From: JAFNAG01 sp963721405
GTDB taxonomy: Bacteria; Acidobacteriota; UBA6911
DNA: 64,000 nt
Reading direction: 5' to 3'
Assembly (NCBI GenBank): GCA_963721405.1
Contig: CAVRJA010000005.1
Location: forward strand, 1 to 64,000
Below, piece after piece: positions 1 through 9,686 of this stretch. The translations under genes and the position numbers were made by a program. Under the pieces are notes generated by a model that worked only from the letters and a program-made list of their open reading frames with translations, did no database searches and was not told the DNA's origin. How positions within the stretch are numbered: the first letter of the stretch is position 1; each line of letters begins with the position of its first letter.

Positions 1-32
1 CAGGCGGACAGCGACTCCATGGGAAGGTGAAT

Positions 33-2114
33 ATGAGCGACACGAAAATGAAAGCAAAGCCGATCAGCCGGCGCCGCTTTGGCGCCCTTCTGGCCGCCAC
101 AGGCGCAGCAGTTCCTGCGCTCGCCGCGCAGCAGCAGAACCCGCCGCAAACTCAACGTCCCGTGAACGAAGCGCCCGCGCAACAGGCGCCGCCGTCGAGC
201 CGTCAAATGCCGCCGGAGCCGGCGCCGTTTGACGCCCCGCTGCAGTTCACGCGCAACGACATTGTGTTCCGGGCCAAGCCATTTCCGATGAACCAGGTGC
301 GCCTGCTGCCCGGCAGTATCTACCACGACGCTCAGGAATGGAACCGCGGCTATATGTCGCGGTTGACAGCCGACCGGCTGCTCTACAACTTCCGTGCGAA
401 TGCCGGATTGCCGGTAGGCTCGGCCCAGCCGTTGGGCGGCTGGGAGCAGCCCGACAACGGTCAGCGTTCCAGCGAGCTGCGCGGGCACTTCACCGGGCAC
501 TTCCTCTCAGCTGTCGCGCTGCTCTATGCCTCGACCGGCGAGACTGAGGCCAAATCGAAGGGCGACTACATGGTGGCCGAACTTGCCAAGTGCCAGGAAA
601 AGCTCGGCGGCAAATACCTGAGCGCCTTCCCCGTCAGTTTCTGGGACCGGCTGGCGGCCGGCGAACGTGTCTGGGCGCCGTTCTATACCATTCACAAGAT
701 CATGGCCGGCCTGTTCGACATGTACTCCCTGGCCGGCAACAAGCAGGCTTTGCAGGTTCTTCAGGGGATGTCCGCGTGGGCCGATGAATGGACGGGCACG
801 AAGAACGACGAGCAAATGCAGCGCATTCTCAGGACCGAATACGGCGGCATCGCCGAGACGCTGTACAACCTTGCGGCTGCAACCAACGACGACCGCTGGG
901 CCAGGGTGGGCGACCGCTATCAGAAGAGAATATTCATCAATCCTCTGGCTCTTCGGTGTGACGAACTGCGAGGGCTCCACGTAAACACGCACGTGCCCCA
1001 GGTGATCGCCGCCGCCCGCCGCTATGAAATTTCCGGTGACACGCGTTTCCACGACGTAGCCGACTTCTTCTTCTACGAAGTCAGCGGTGCACGTTCCTAC
1101 GTCACCACGGGAACCAGCAACGGCGAATCGTGGCAGGTGGGGCCGCGCCGGTTGGCAGCCGAACTGCCGCGTTCCATTTCCACCGCCGAGTGCTGCTGCT
1201 CGTACAACATGTTGAAGCTTGCGCGGAAGCTCTACAGTTGGAATCCGGATCCGGCGTACTTCGATTACTACGAACGCTCGCTGATGAACATGCGCATCGG
1301 CACCATCCAACCGAAGACGGGCTACACGCAGTACTATCTTTCGCTGACGCCGGGCGCCTGGAAGACCTTCAATAGCGAAGACCAGTCATTCTGGTGCTGC
1401 ACAGGCTCGGGAGTGGAGGAATACGCCAAGCTGAACGACAGCATCTACTGGCACGACGCCGAAGGCCTGTATGTCAACCTGTTCGTCCCGTCCGAGCTGA
1501 ACTGGACGGAGAAGGGCGTAAAGCTGCGCCAGGAGACGAAGTTTCCTGAAACCCAAAGCACGCTGCTGACGATAACAGCCGCAAGGCCGCAGATGCTATC
1601 CGTACGGTTGCGTGTGCCGGCGTGGTTGAAAGATGCGCCTGCCGTGAAGCTGAACGGGAAGGTGCTCGATGCTTCCGCGGCGCCGGGGAGCTACCTGACC
1701 ATCCGCCGGACGTGGGCCGTCGGCGACAAGCTCGAGATGCAGCTTCCCATGCACCTCTACGCCGAGGAGATGCCAGACGACCGGCAGATGCAGGCATTCC
1801 TCTACGGTCCCCTCGTGTTGGCCGCCGATCTGGGCGCCGAAGGCCTGACTCCGAAACACGTGGTCGGAACGAACACGCCAGCCATCCAACGGGCAGGAAG
1901 GGGTGGAAGCAACCCCCGGCCGGATGCCCCAACTCCTCTGCCGGCGATCGTAATGCCGGCGCTGAAGTCCGCATCCGCCGATCCGGAGTCATACATCAAA
2001 CCGGCGGGCAAGCCGTTTACCTTTACGACGACCGGTCAGCAGAAAGACCTGACACTGGTGCCGATCAACAGCCTGTTTGACCGTCGATATTCGGTGTATT
2101 TCAAGGTGACCTAA
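33..2114 (+). CDS. GH127-family glycoside hydrolase (beta-L-arabinofuranosidase-like), Tat-exported
   Basis: About 693 residues. The N-terminus has a twin-arginine motif (SRRRFGALL) and a hydrophobic, Ala-rich stretch, so Tat export is likely. The body matches the DUF1680/GH127 family, an (alpha/alpha)6 barrel followed by beta domains. The cysteine signatures of the family are visible: ECCCSYN in the middle and WCCTGSGVE about 65 residues later. In the characterised GH127 enzyme HypBA1 the equivalent Glu and three Cys residues bind zinc and one Cys is the nucleophile. The expected role is removal of terminal L-arabinofuranose or a related sugar from plant-type glycans in the periplasm. ATG at 33 was chosen over GTG at 27 because AAGG sits 5 bases upstream. 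A paralogue lies at 26801-28798. Family assignment is firm; the exact sugar is unknown. Confidence 0.85.
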   Translation: MSDTKMKAKPISRRRFGALLAATGAAVPALAAQQQNPPQTQRPVNEAPAQQAPPSSRQMPPEPAPFDAPLQFTRNDIVFRAKPFPMNQVRLLPGSIYHDAQEWNRGYMSRLTADRLLYNFRANAGLPVGSAQPLGGWEQPDNGQRSSELRGHFTGHFLSAVALLYASTGETEAKSKGDYMVAELAKCQEKLGGKYLSAFPVSFWDRLAAGERVWAPFYTIHKIMAGLFDMYSLAGNKQALQVLQGMSAWADEWTGTKNDEQMQRILRTEYGGIAETLYNLAAATNDDRWARVGDRYQKRIFINPLALRCDELRGLHVNTHVPQVIAAARRYEISGDTRFHDVADFFFYEVSGARSYVTTGTSNGESWQVGPRRLAAELPRSISTAECCCSYNMLKLARKLYSWNPDPAYFDYYERSLMNMRIGTIQPKTGYTQYYLSLTPGAWKTFNSEDQSFWCCTGSGVEEYAKLNDSIYWHDAEGLYVNLFVPSELNWTEKGVKLRQETKFPETQSTLLTITAARPQMLSVRLRVPAWLKDAPAVKLNGKVLDASAAPGSYLTIRRTWAVGDKLEMQLPMHLYAEEMPDDRQMQAFLYGPLVLAADLGAEGLTPKHVVGTNTPAIQRAGRGGSNPRPDAPTPLPAIVMPALKSASADPESYIKPAGKPFTFTTTGQQKDLTLVPINSLFDRRYSVYFKVT

Positions 2115-2133
2115 ACCCGCTTACTGAAGTGTC

Positions 2134-2598
2134 GTGGCGCTGCTCATCGGAGTACTACTCGCATTGGCAGTCGGCGCCTTGGCCACATCCGTGGGTTTGG
2201 ACCGTGATCGAGGTTTCTACCCGACCGTGACGATCGTCATTGCGTCCTACTATGCCTTATTCGCGGTCATGGGAGGGTCCTACGAGGCGCTTGAGATCGA
2301 GCCGTTGGTGGGTGCGGTCTTCCTTGCGGTTGCAGTCGCAGGCTTTCGGTTGTCGCTATGGCTTGTGGTGGCCGCGCTGCTGGCTCATGGCATCTTCGAC
2401 TTTGTGCGTGGCGCGGTTATTGCCAATTCAGGCGTGCCAATTTGGTGGCCCCAGTTCTGCCTCACCTATGACGTCACTGCAGCAGGGTATCTGGCATGGT
2501 TGCTGAAGAGCGGGCGCATTCGTGCTGCAACCAAACCATGCATTCAAACCAACCGCTGCGGGCCGGCGGCGGAGGCACAATCGGTCCACCAAGGCTGA
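2134..2598 (+). CDS. Small integral membrane protein, function unknown
   Basis: 154 residues starting at GTG, 19 bases after the GH127 stop. Four or five hydrophobic segments are visible (about residues 2-18, 31-48, 55-75, 78-98 and 112-126), with a conserved-looking aromatic stretch VPIWWPQFCLTYD before the last helix. The polar C-terminal tail (from about residue 127) has no recognisable motif. I do not recognise a named family. There is no convincing ribosome-binding site before the GTG, so the start is tentative. It may be co-transcribed with the GH127 gene, but nothing suggests a functional link. Confidence 0.55.
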   Translation: MALLIGVLLALAVGALATSVGLDRDRGFYPTVTIVIASYYALFAVMGGSYEALEIEPLVGAVFLAVAVAGFRLSLWLVVAALLAHGIFDFVRGAVIANSGVPIWWPQFCLTYDVTAAGYLAWLLKSGRIRAATKPCIQTNRCGPAAEAQSVHQG

Positions 2599-2699
2599 GC
2601 GAGAGGAAGATGGGCGCTGGATAGCCGGCTCCCGGGAGCCATGCAAACGCTAAACGAAGAGCCGATTGCACGTTGCATGAAACTGGAGGGAGAAGGCAA

Positions 2700-3404
2700 A
2701 TGACCGCCAAAGAAATCGTCGCCGAGCTCAAGAAGCTCGGCACGACTCAAACCAAGAAGATGTGGATGACCCACGGCGCTCAGGAGCCGTGCCTCGGCGT
2801 CAAGGTCGAGGACATGAAGAAGATCCAGAAACGCGTCAAGATGGACTACCAGCTCGCTCTGGATCTCTACGACACCGGCATCGCCGACGCGATGTACCTC
2901 GCCGGTCTGATCGCGGACGACGCGAAGATGACCAAGAAGGACCTGCAAAAGTGGGTCGAAAACGCCACCTGGGGCATGGTCGCCGAATACACGGTCCCGT
3001 GGGTGGCCTCCGCCAGCCCGCATGGCCGGGAGGTGGCCCTGAAGTGGATGGAGTCCAAGGACGAAGCCATCGCCTCAGCTGGCTGGCAGACTTACAGCAG
3101 CATGGTTGCCATCAAGGAGGATCCGGACCTCGATCTTGGCGAGATCAAATCGCTCCTGCAGCGCGTGGCGGAGTCGATCCACCAGCAGCCCAATCGAGTC
3201 AAATACGTGATGAACAGTTTCGTCATCGCCGTCGCCTGCTACGTTAAACCGCTCCACAAGCTCGCGGTCGATACGGCGAACGACATCGGCAAGGTCGCCG
3301 TCCATCTGGTCGGGGCGTGCAAGATTCCGTTCGCGCCCGATCAGATCAAGAAATTCGAAGCACGAAGCGCGATCGGCAAGAAGCGCAAATCGCCGAAGTG
3401 TTGA
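2700..3404 (+). CDS. DNA alkylation repair protein (AlkD/HEAT-repeat family)
   Basis: 234 residues. The protein is all helical and rich in Lys and Trp, with the features of the AlkD-like family (PF08713): an N-terminal helical region (KKLGTTQTKKMWMTHG), then HEAT-like repeats (NATWGMVAEYTVPWVA, ASAGWQTYSSMVA), ending in a basic tail. AlkD-type proteins are DNA glycosylases that remove N3- and N7-alkylpurines. Divergent members of this size are often annotated only as repair-like, and the catalytic Asp/Trp set cannot be checked here. ATG at 2700 is preceded by a strong GGAGGGAGAAGG, which decides the start against an earlier in-frame ATG at 2673. Confidence 0.7.
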   Translation: MTAKEIVAELKKLGTTQTKKMWMTHGAQEPCLGVKVEDMKKIQKRVKMDYQLALDLYDTGIADAMYLAGLIADDAKMTKKDLQKWVENATWGMVAEYTVPWVASASPHGREVALKWMESKDEAIASAGWQTYSSMVAIKEDPDLDLGEIKSLLQRVAESIHQQPNRVKYVMNSFVIAVACYVKPLHKLAVDTANDIGKVAVHLVGACKIPFAPDQIKKFEARSAIGKKRKSPKC

Positions 3405-3505
3405 TCGGACTGTCGAGGCCCGCGGAGGGGGACCCTATGACCGCCCAAGCGGCTCTTTTTGCAACTATTTACAGTACGGCCGAATATATTTACCATACGG
3501 GGTCG

Positions 3506-3585
3506 GTATCTCCAAAATCCCAAATCCTGCGAATTGGCATCCTTCGAGTCAAGTCTTCCGCACAAGTATCGGATTTTGGAGATAC
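3506..3585. repeat. 15-bp perfect inverted repeat in convergent intergenic region
   Basis: GTATCTCCAAAATCC (3506-3520) is repeated as its exact reverse complement at 3571-3585, with a 50-base spacer. The left arm runs into 7-base units (TCCAAAA, TCCCAAA, TCCTGCG). It lies between the AlkD-like gene (+) and the D-aminoacylase gene (-), which converge. It could be a bidirectional terminator or a small non-autonomous repeat. The spacer is long for a simple terminator and there is no T-tract. Confidence 0.6.
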
Positions 3586-3596
3586 GGCCCTGATTG

Positions 3597-5264
3597 TTAC
3601 ATTCGGTGGCTCTTGAGGAGGAACTGGCCTGGGAGCGCTTCCGTCTGGGACTGATTTGAAATCACCCGCACCCCGTTTACCAGGACGTGCACGATCCCTT
3701 CGGGGTACTGCCATGGTTCAACGTAGGTGGCTTGGTCACGGATCGTCGCGGGATTGAATACCACCAGGTCCGCGTAAGCTCCCGCCTGCAGCCTGCCGCG
3801 ATCCTTGAATCCGAGCTTGTCCGCCGGCATGGATGTCATCTTGCGGATCATTTCCCCCATGGAGACGAGTTTCTTGTCCAACACATACTCGCGTATGGCG
3901 CGCGGGAAGGATCCGAATGACCGCGGGTGAGGCTGTCCTCCTTTTCGTGCCCTGTCGGCATTCATCGCATAACCATCTGAACCGATCATGGTGTAGGGAA
4001 GTGCAATGATCCGGTCAGTATCGGCCTCGCTCATTGCGAACCCGACGATGGACAGCCGGCCATCCTCGGAAACGATGAGGTCGCACGCCGCCTCATACGG
4101 GTCCTTTTGGAGCGCCGTGGCGATCTCGCCCATGCGTTTTCCGACGTGCGCACGGTTCGCGTCCGTGCGGGCGTTGGAAATCATCACCGTATCCCAGCCC
4201 CCGTTTGCCTCGAGTTTGGCCAGGGTTTCGGATTTCATCTTTCTGCGCATCACCGGGTCCTTCAGCCTTGCGACAAATGCTTCCGTTCCTCCTTCCTCCG
4301 CCCATCCCGGGAAGAACACAGACATCCCTGTGCTGTAAGCAAGGTAGGGATAGCGGTCGCAATGGACATTCAGCCCTTCGGCACGCGCTCTATCCATCAG
4401 GCCGATGATGGTGTCGGTCTTCGGCCAGTTCGACTTTCCACAGGCCTTCAAATGCGAGATCTGCAGAGAGACACCGGATTCGCGGGCGATCCGGAGTGCT
4501 TCCGTGACCGATTCGACCAGTCTTTCGTCTTCGCTGCGCATGTGGGTTGCATAGACTCCGTCGTGTGCGGCAACGACCTTGCAGAGTTCGATCAGTTCTT
4601 CCGTGGATGCATATCCGCCGGGCCTGTATTCCAGGCCGGAGGACATGCCGACGGCTCCCTGTTCGAGAGCCGTGCGCAGCAGATCCCGCATCATCTGAAG
4701 CTCGCCGGCATCCGGCGGCCGGTCTTCGGACCCCAGAACGGCGGAGCGGACGGCGGTATGCCCGACGAAGAGTGCCGAATTCAGCGCGAAGCAGGCATTT
4801 CCGGCGCTCCTGACAAGGTCTCTGAATCCTGTGAAATCGGCGGCGTTTGTCATCCTCTCAATGCCGGGCTTTTTCGCGGGGAAGGGAGAATCGCCGCAGT
4901 TCCCGCCGACATCCAGAGTGACTCCCTGACGGATCTTGCTCTCAGCCTTCGGGTTCTTGAGTATCGCCTCGTCGGTGTGAGAGTGAATGTCGATGAACCC
5001 GGGGGCCACGATCAAGCCGCGCGCATCGATCTCGATGCGCGCCGCCGCGTGCGACAGGCCTCCCACGGTGTGAATTCGGTTCCCGAGAATTCCCAGGTCC
5101 GCCCTGAACAGTGCGGCGCCCAGGCCGTCCGCGATCTCGCCTCCGCGCACGATCAGGTCAAAATCCTGCCTGCGGGAACAAGCGTTGAAGGACCATAGCG
5201 ATAAGGCGGCGACACCTGCCGTGATTGCTGTCGACAGAAAGGAGCGGCGGCTCTGAATTCCCAT
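3597..5264 (-). CDS. N-acyl-D-amino-acid deacylase (D-aminoacylase-like), exported
   Basis: 555 residues. The N-terminus carries SRRSFLS, a classic twin-arginine motif, then a hydrophobic stretch ending FNAC, so it may be a Tat-exported lipoprotein with Cys29 as the lipidated residue. The body is an amidohydrolase-fold metal enzyme: GFIDIHSHTD gives the HxH metal pair, GGNCGDSPFP matches the D-aminoacylase signature with a metal-bridging Cys, and ISHLK and IGSDGYA supply further metal ligands. These enzymes hydrolyse N-acyl-D-amino acids to D-amino acids and a carboxylate, so a periplasmic role in recycling D-amino-acid compounds fits. The stop is 192 bases from the convergent AlkD-like stop. 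GGAGAG precedes the ATG. Family confident, substrate not determined. Confidence 0.85.
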   Translation of the reverse strand: MGIQSRRSFLSTAITAGVAALSLWSFNACSRRQDFDLIVRGGEIADGLGAALFRADLGILGNRIHTVGGLSHAAARIEIDARGLIVAPGFIDIHSHTDEAILKNPKAESKIRQGVTLDVGGNCGDSPFPAKKPGIERMTNAADFTGFRDLVRSAGNACFALNSALFVGHTAVRSAVLGSEDRPPDAGELQMMRDLLRTALEQGAVGMSSGLEYRPGGYASTEELIELCKVVAAHDGVYATHMRSEDERLVESVTEALRIARESGVSLQISHLKACGKSNWPKTDTIIGLMDRARAEGLNVHCDRYPYLAYSTGMSVFFPGWAEEGGTEAFVARLKDPVMRRKMKSETLAKLEANGGWDTVMISNARTDANRAHVGKRMGEIATALQKDPYEAACDLIVSEDGRLSIVGFAMSEADTDRIIALPYTMIGSDGYAMNADRARKGGQPHPRSFGSFPRAIREYVLDKKLVSMGEMIRKMTSMPADKLGFKDRGRLQAGAYADLVVFNPATIRDQATYVEPWQYPEGIVHVLVNGVRVISNQSQTEALPGQFLLKSHRM

Positions 5265-5571
5265 GGTCTCTCTCCGGGCTGAGGATATGTTGGCAGGGAA
5301 TTGTACCCCGGGCAGGTCTCTTTCGGTTCAGCTCATTGAATGGGCCGCGGCGCCTGTCGTGAAATATTCATGCAGTCGTGCATTCGAGCAGGCACGAAGC
5401 CGTGCGATTCGCGCGAGTCACTTCCTGACGGCTGCAATCAGCTGCTCCAGCAAAGCTTGCGTTTGGGCGCGGCTGTTTCGTGCCATGCATGCATTTCGTG
5501 GTCACTTCAGATGTCCGCTTGCCAATGACCTGATTTGGATATCTCTCTTTTCCGCGGACTGCGGGCATGAA
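5265..5571. other. 307-base gap between two minus-strand genes
   Basis: Lies upstream of the D-aminoacylase gene and downstream of the esterase gene. It should contain the D-aminoacylase promoter, but no clear -35/-10 pair, hairpin terminator or repeat was recognised. Open frames crossing it run antisense into the esterase gene and have no recognisable product. Confidence 0.4.
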
Positions 5572-7089
5572 TCACTTGCGCACGCGTTTGAACGAAAAGT
5601 TGAGCGGTGGCGGGGGGTCTTCCAGTTTGATGCCGCCAAATCGCATCGTCCCGAAGAGAGTATCGCCTTCGAGTTTGCCCTCAAAGAGCGCGACGCCACG
5701 GGGACGCATGCCGTTCAGATTCCCCCAGGTCATGCCCTCCGGCGTGATCTTGAAGTATTCCCAGCGTCGGGCCGGTTCCTCCCCTGTTTCAGTGCGGCGC
5801 AGGGTTTCCCCGACGACGCGCCCGTCCTCGATCCAGATGCGGAGCGTTGTCTTGCCTGTGCGGGGCTCATCCGGGCCCATCCAAATGTCGCCGACCCACT
5901 CGCCGATGTAAAGGCGGGCTTCCTCCGGTGTGGGAAACGGCGTGGCCAGCAGTCCTTCCACGGTCTCGACCGGCGGCGGGCGTCGCTCGACCTTGGCGAT
6001 TCGGGCAAGCAGTGAGGTGCTGTCCGTGGGGGCGCCGTATCCAGATGTGAGCATGTCGTACGCCTCCCTGGCGGCCGCACCACGCCCTTCAGCGAGGAGA
6101 TCCTGCACGACATCCTGAAGCACCCTCTTCGGTGGGATCACGACGGCGCCGAAGGACGTGCTGACTTTCGCGTAATAGGGCAGGATGCTGGTGGTGGGCG
6201 CCTCCGGCGCGGCGAACCTGGAGTAATCGCTGAACACCTGGCGCAGCCCGAGGTATGCGCCCAGCATATGCATGGTCTCGTGCCCCTCCCGCTGGAGTTT
6301 TTCCCGATAGAGCTTCCAGGATGCGGGCGCCGCGGCCACGAGCTTCTTCCACTGTTCCTCCGGCCAGCCAAATTTTGCCTCGAGCGAGGCGTAGCGCACG
6401 GGCGCGCCGGGCGTTCCTGCCCGCGCAATCAATTTTTTCGCCAGCCATTCATCGCCGAGATGAATCGGCGCATCAAGGGAAACCACGGCACGGTACGTCG
6501 AGCGCGTGGCGGCTGCATAGGTTGCGAGAATGCCGCCGGAAGAAACGCCCACAAAAGTGCGCGGCGCGGCCGTGCGAAACCGGCGATCCACGGCCGGCAG
6601 CAATTCTTTCTCAATGAAATCCAGAAAGCGATCGCCGCCTTCATTCAGACTGCTGCCGCTCACGGAGAGGCCGGGCGGCGTGAGGTCATATACCCGCTTC
6701 CGGTCCGAAGACAGGGCGCCGACCGCCCCGACGTTCTCAATCCCGGCGATCACCGATTCCGGAATTTGTCCGTTGCGAACGAGCTCGTCGCTCACGGCTG
6801 CGACCGCTGCTATGAGGTACTCACCATCGGCGACCACCGTGACAGGGTACCGCCGGTGCGGAGCGCTGTGCGCATAGGACGCGGGCAGCACAATCAGAAT
6901 CCGGCGCGTTTCCTTCAGGATCGCCGAGGCGAGCTGAAACGACTGGGCGCTGCCGCCCCGGGAGGCGGGGACAGTGCGGCCGGTCTCAGCGACCAATGGA
7001 GGCGATTGCGGCGCCTGAGCCGGCTGGGCGCTCGAAGCGCAGCAGCCTGGGAATAGGAACGTGGCCAAAAGCAGCGTATGGAATCTCAT
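5572..7089 (-). CDS. Putative exported esterase (alpha/beta hydrolase, esterase-D-like) with C-terminal extension
   Basis: 505 residues. A hydrophobic signal (FHTLLLATFLFPGCC) ends in a possible lipobox with Cys near residue 17. The central part (about residues 50-300) is an alpha/beta hydrolase of the PF00756 type: VTVVADGEYL near the first strands, then the nucleophile elbow GVSSGG, and a His-containing region (REGHETMHML). The last 130 residues form a separate beta-rich part (YIGEWVGDIWMG...) resembling lipocalin-like domains found behind such esterases. The substrate is unknown. An upstream in-frame ATG at 7110 would add seven residues. Neither start has a good ribosome-binding site, so 7089 was chosen for the better signal peptide. 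Confidence 0.7.
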   Translation of the reverse strand: MRFHTLLLATFLFPGCCASSAQPAQAPQSPPLVAETGRTVPASRGGSAQSFQLASAILKETRRILIVLPASYAHSAPHRRYPVTVVADGEYLIAAVAAVSDELVRNGQIPESVIAGIENVGAVGALSSDRKRVYDLTPPGLSVSGSSLNEGGDRFLDFIEKELLPAVDRRFRTAAPRTFVGVSSGGILATYAAATRSTYRAVVSLDAPIHLGDEWLAKKLIARAGTPGAPVRYASLEAKFGWPEEQWKKLVAAAPASWKLYREKLQREGHETMHMLGAYLGLRQVFSDYSRFAAPEAPTTSILPYYAKVSTSFGAVVIPPKRVLQDVVQDLLAEGRGAAAREAYDMLTSGYGAPTDSTSLLARIAKVERRPPPVETVEGLLATPFPTPEEARLYIGEWVGDIWMGPDEPRTGKTTLRIWIEDGRVVGETLRRTETGEEPARRWEYFKITPEGMTWGNLNGMRPRGVALFEGKLEGDTLFGTMRFGGIKLEDPPPPLNFSFKRVRK

Positions 7090-7600
7090 CGGTAATCTGT
7101 CGCCTTTCATGAAAATGGGCTGCTGCGCAAAGTTCTTGGGAGACATTCCTGTTGCTGAGTCTGCGCCTGCGGGCAAAAAGGTCCGGCATCAAGTCCAAGA
7201 AGCCGTCATCTTCTGACGTCTCTCCAGGTGGGATCTGGGTTCCCCCAATTCCTTGAATATGTCTTCGCATACCATGCCGGTTTCTGAATGATAGGTTATA
7301 CCGTCAAGGACGGCACAACTACCAATCTTTCCCGTCGGAAACGGGAAGGCGCGAAGCGACGGCATGAAATGGTTCCAGTCGTGACGCCGGGGCCGGAGGG
7401 TGTAATGACACCGGTTTCGCGACGGGGACCGGCAGGGTTTTTGCGGATACATGCGTCCCGAACCTCGGTAACAGTCGCTTGGGAGCCGATCTGTATCCCC
7501 GAAAACCGAGGCGGTCTTGACGACACGTCGTTGACCGCGCCGAGGTCCAGCATCTTTATTTTCCGGCGAACGAACCTTCCGGCCTTCCTCTGCCTTCGGG
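7090..7600. other. About 510 bases without a supported gene
   Basis: Divergent space between the esterase start and the decayed permease. Short open frames exist on both strands but none gives a recognisable protein or has a good start signal. The permease similarity begins abruptly near 7601, so part of this DNA may be foreign material or debris joined to the truncated gene. Confidence 0.4.
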
Positions 7601-8677
7601 GCAAATCCGGGCTTTGATCCGGCCAACGTGCAGACTTTCACGATCAATTTTTCGCTTGCCGGCTATCACGATAAGAGCCTGCTGGCCGTATGCGACAGGA
7701 TTGCGGAACGCGTCCGATCCTTGCCCGGGGTACGCGCGGCGGTCTACTCCTGGAGCCTGCCGCTGGACGGCAGCTCACGCTCCCTCGGCGGCCTCGAGAT
7801 CCCCGGCCGGCAGCCGCCGGCGGGGATGCGACTATTTACCGCTGACTGGAATGTCATAAGCCGGGGATACTTTTCGACACTCAGAATTCCACTGGTCCAA
7901 GGCCGGGATTTCACAGCAGGGGATCAGGAGGGGGCGCCCGGCGTGGTCATTATCAACGAAACTATGGCGCAGCGTTTCTGGCCGGGAGAAAACCCGGTCG
8001 GACGCGAAATCTACGCCGGAGGAGTTGGCGAGGACCGGCGGCCCCAGAGGATCGTCGGGGTGGCTCGCACGCACCAGTACCGCTCCCTTGCGCCGGAATC
8101 CCTGCTGTTCGTCTACGTTCCCTTCCAGCAGCATGCGATGAATGAGATGGCATTGATGGTGCGGACCGATCCCGGCGTGATCGTTCAGCCGGCAGTCCGC
8201 TCCGTGATTCATGAAATGAGTCCCTATCTCCCGGTTGTATCTGCACAATCGCTCATCGAATACACCCGGGTCAGCCTCTTTCCACAAAAACTGGCCGGCT
8301 GGGTCTCGGGAAGTCTCGGAATCCTGGGCCTTCTGCTTACCTGCATCGGCATCTACGGGACCACCGCGTTTTCAGTTGCGCAACGAACGAGGGAAATCGG
8401 CATCCGGATGGCCTTGGGAGCGGATCGGGCAATCATCCTGCGCATGTTGCTGTTTCAGGGAACCCGGTTCATTCTTGCGGGCATTGCGATCGGCCTCGCC
8501 GCCGCCATCGCGGCAACGGGTCTGCTTGCGCCACTGATGATCGGCATAGGCGCGCGGGATCCGATGACGTTCGCGGTCATCGCGCTCATCCTGGTTGTGG
8601 TATCGATAGTCGCGGTCTATGTCCCGGCGACGCGCGCATTGCGCGCAGATCCCATGAACGCCCTCCGAACCGAATAG
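7601..8677 (+). pseudogene. 3' fragment of an acidobacterial duplicated permease (MacB/FtsX type)
   Basis: About 358 codons. The reading frame begins inside a MacB periplasmic core (NPGFDPANVQTF is the usual join after the first helix of the second half), continues through the periplasmic part, then shows the FtsX permease with three membrane segments (about 8290-8370, 8450-8540 and 8570-8640) and the conserved stretch QRTREIGIRMALGA. It ends with RALRADPMNALRTE, the normal C-terminus of the family. Full-length members have about 800 residues with two MacB/FtsX halves; the first half and the N-terminal helix of the second are missing, and an in-frame stop lies at 7532-7534. A GTG at 7628 could allow translation, but a product without the first helix is unlikely to work. 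Confidence 0.75.
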
Positions 8678-8773
8678 GCTGTGGACCTGCGTGAGTCGGG
8701 GACTGACGACAGCAGTCGAACAGTTCCAGGATAGCGGCAATCTCCGGTGTGATTTGCCAGGCTTTTGAGCGGA

Positions 8774-9448
8774 CTAACTATTTGACGATGATCGTCTGAT
8801 TCGGCGACGCGCGTAGAAGACGATCAGCGCCGCCGTCATTCCGGCGACGAATATGGAAAACAAACCGAATCCCACTCTCTCAAGATTGGTTTCCAGGTAA
8901 CGCTTGACTGCGTCTCCGTAGTGAAACGCCAGTATGCCCCAAGTGGAATACCGGATCAGGCGCCCCAACCCGACCGCGATTACAAACTTCGGCAAACGGA
9001 TGCCGAAGACTCCGGCACTCAGCACAAACACCTTGAAAGGGGTTGGCGGCGGCAGGATGCAGGGAACCACAAGTGCAAGCACGCCATACTTGCGGTACAT
9101 GTTCTGCATCCATGCCATGCGCGCCGGCGAAAGCCGCCCGCGGACCAACGTTCTCCCTCCATTTCGCCCGATCGCGTAGAGGCAGAGACACCCTGCGACG
9201 GAGCCGGCCGCGGTCAATCCCACATAGTAGGCAACCTGCGACCACGCCTTGCCGATCGACAAACCTACGATCAGGATGTCGTTCCCTTCCGGGATTGACA
9301 GGACGGAGGAGTCCAGCAGTGCCACCAGGAACATGGCCGGTCCCGTGAGGTTGCCCCCAAGGGAATGGACAAGCTTGCTGAAACCGTCGACCAGGGGATA
9401 TAACGAGATAAAGATTTCTAATAATGCATGATACCCGTGTAACAGCAA
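8774..9448 (-). CDS. DedA/VTT-domain inner-membrane protein
   Basis: 224 residues, four to five hydrophobic segments. It shows the VTT (SNARE-associated, PF09335) layout: LLDSSVLSIPEGNDILIVG near the first re-entrant segment, the GSVAGCLCLYAIGRNGG helix junction, and LPPPTPFKVFVLSAGVFG as the second re-entrant hairpin, with a basic C-terminus (YARRRIRRSS). The family includes DedA and YqaA proteins, implicated in lipid-carrier or lipid transport across the membrane and in membrane-potential maintenance. The start is assigned to TTG at 9448 with GGAATTGAGC upstream. It has no obvious functional partner next to it. Confidence 0.75.
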   Translation of the reverse strand: MLLHGYHALLEIFISLYPLVDGFSKLVHSLGGNLTGPAMFLVALLDSSVLSIPEGNDILIVGLSIGKAWSQVAYYVGLTAAGSVAGCLCLYAIGRNGGRTLVRGRLSPARMAWMQNMYRKYGVLALVVPCILPPPTPFKVFVLSAGVFGIRLPKFVIAVGLGRLIRYSTWGILAFHYGDAVKRYLETNLERVGFGLFSIFVAGMTAALIVFYARRRIRRSSSNS

Positions 9449-9686
9449 AGCTCAATTCCAAGGCTTGGCCTGCCTCGGCCTTTCCACCCATCAAACAAAT
9501 CCGCGCCAAACTATTCCAGACCACCTCGAGTGGCGCTGCGTCTCCTGAATATGCTGGCATATCCCAAGGCACACGACTAGTGGCGTAGTAAAGATACTGT
9601 GACGCCGATCACTTCCCCGTCTACCTCGTACGATCACTTAAAGATGGGGAGCCTGCTCTATTTTCGGGAAAACCGGTTAAAAATCG

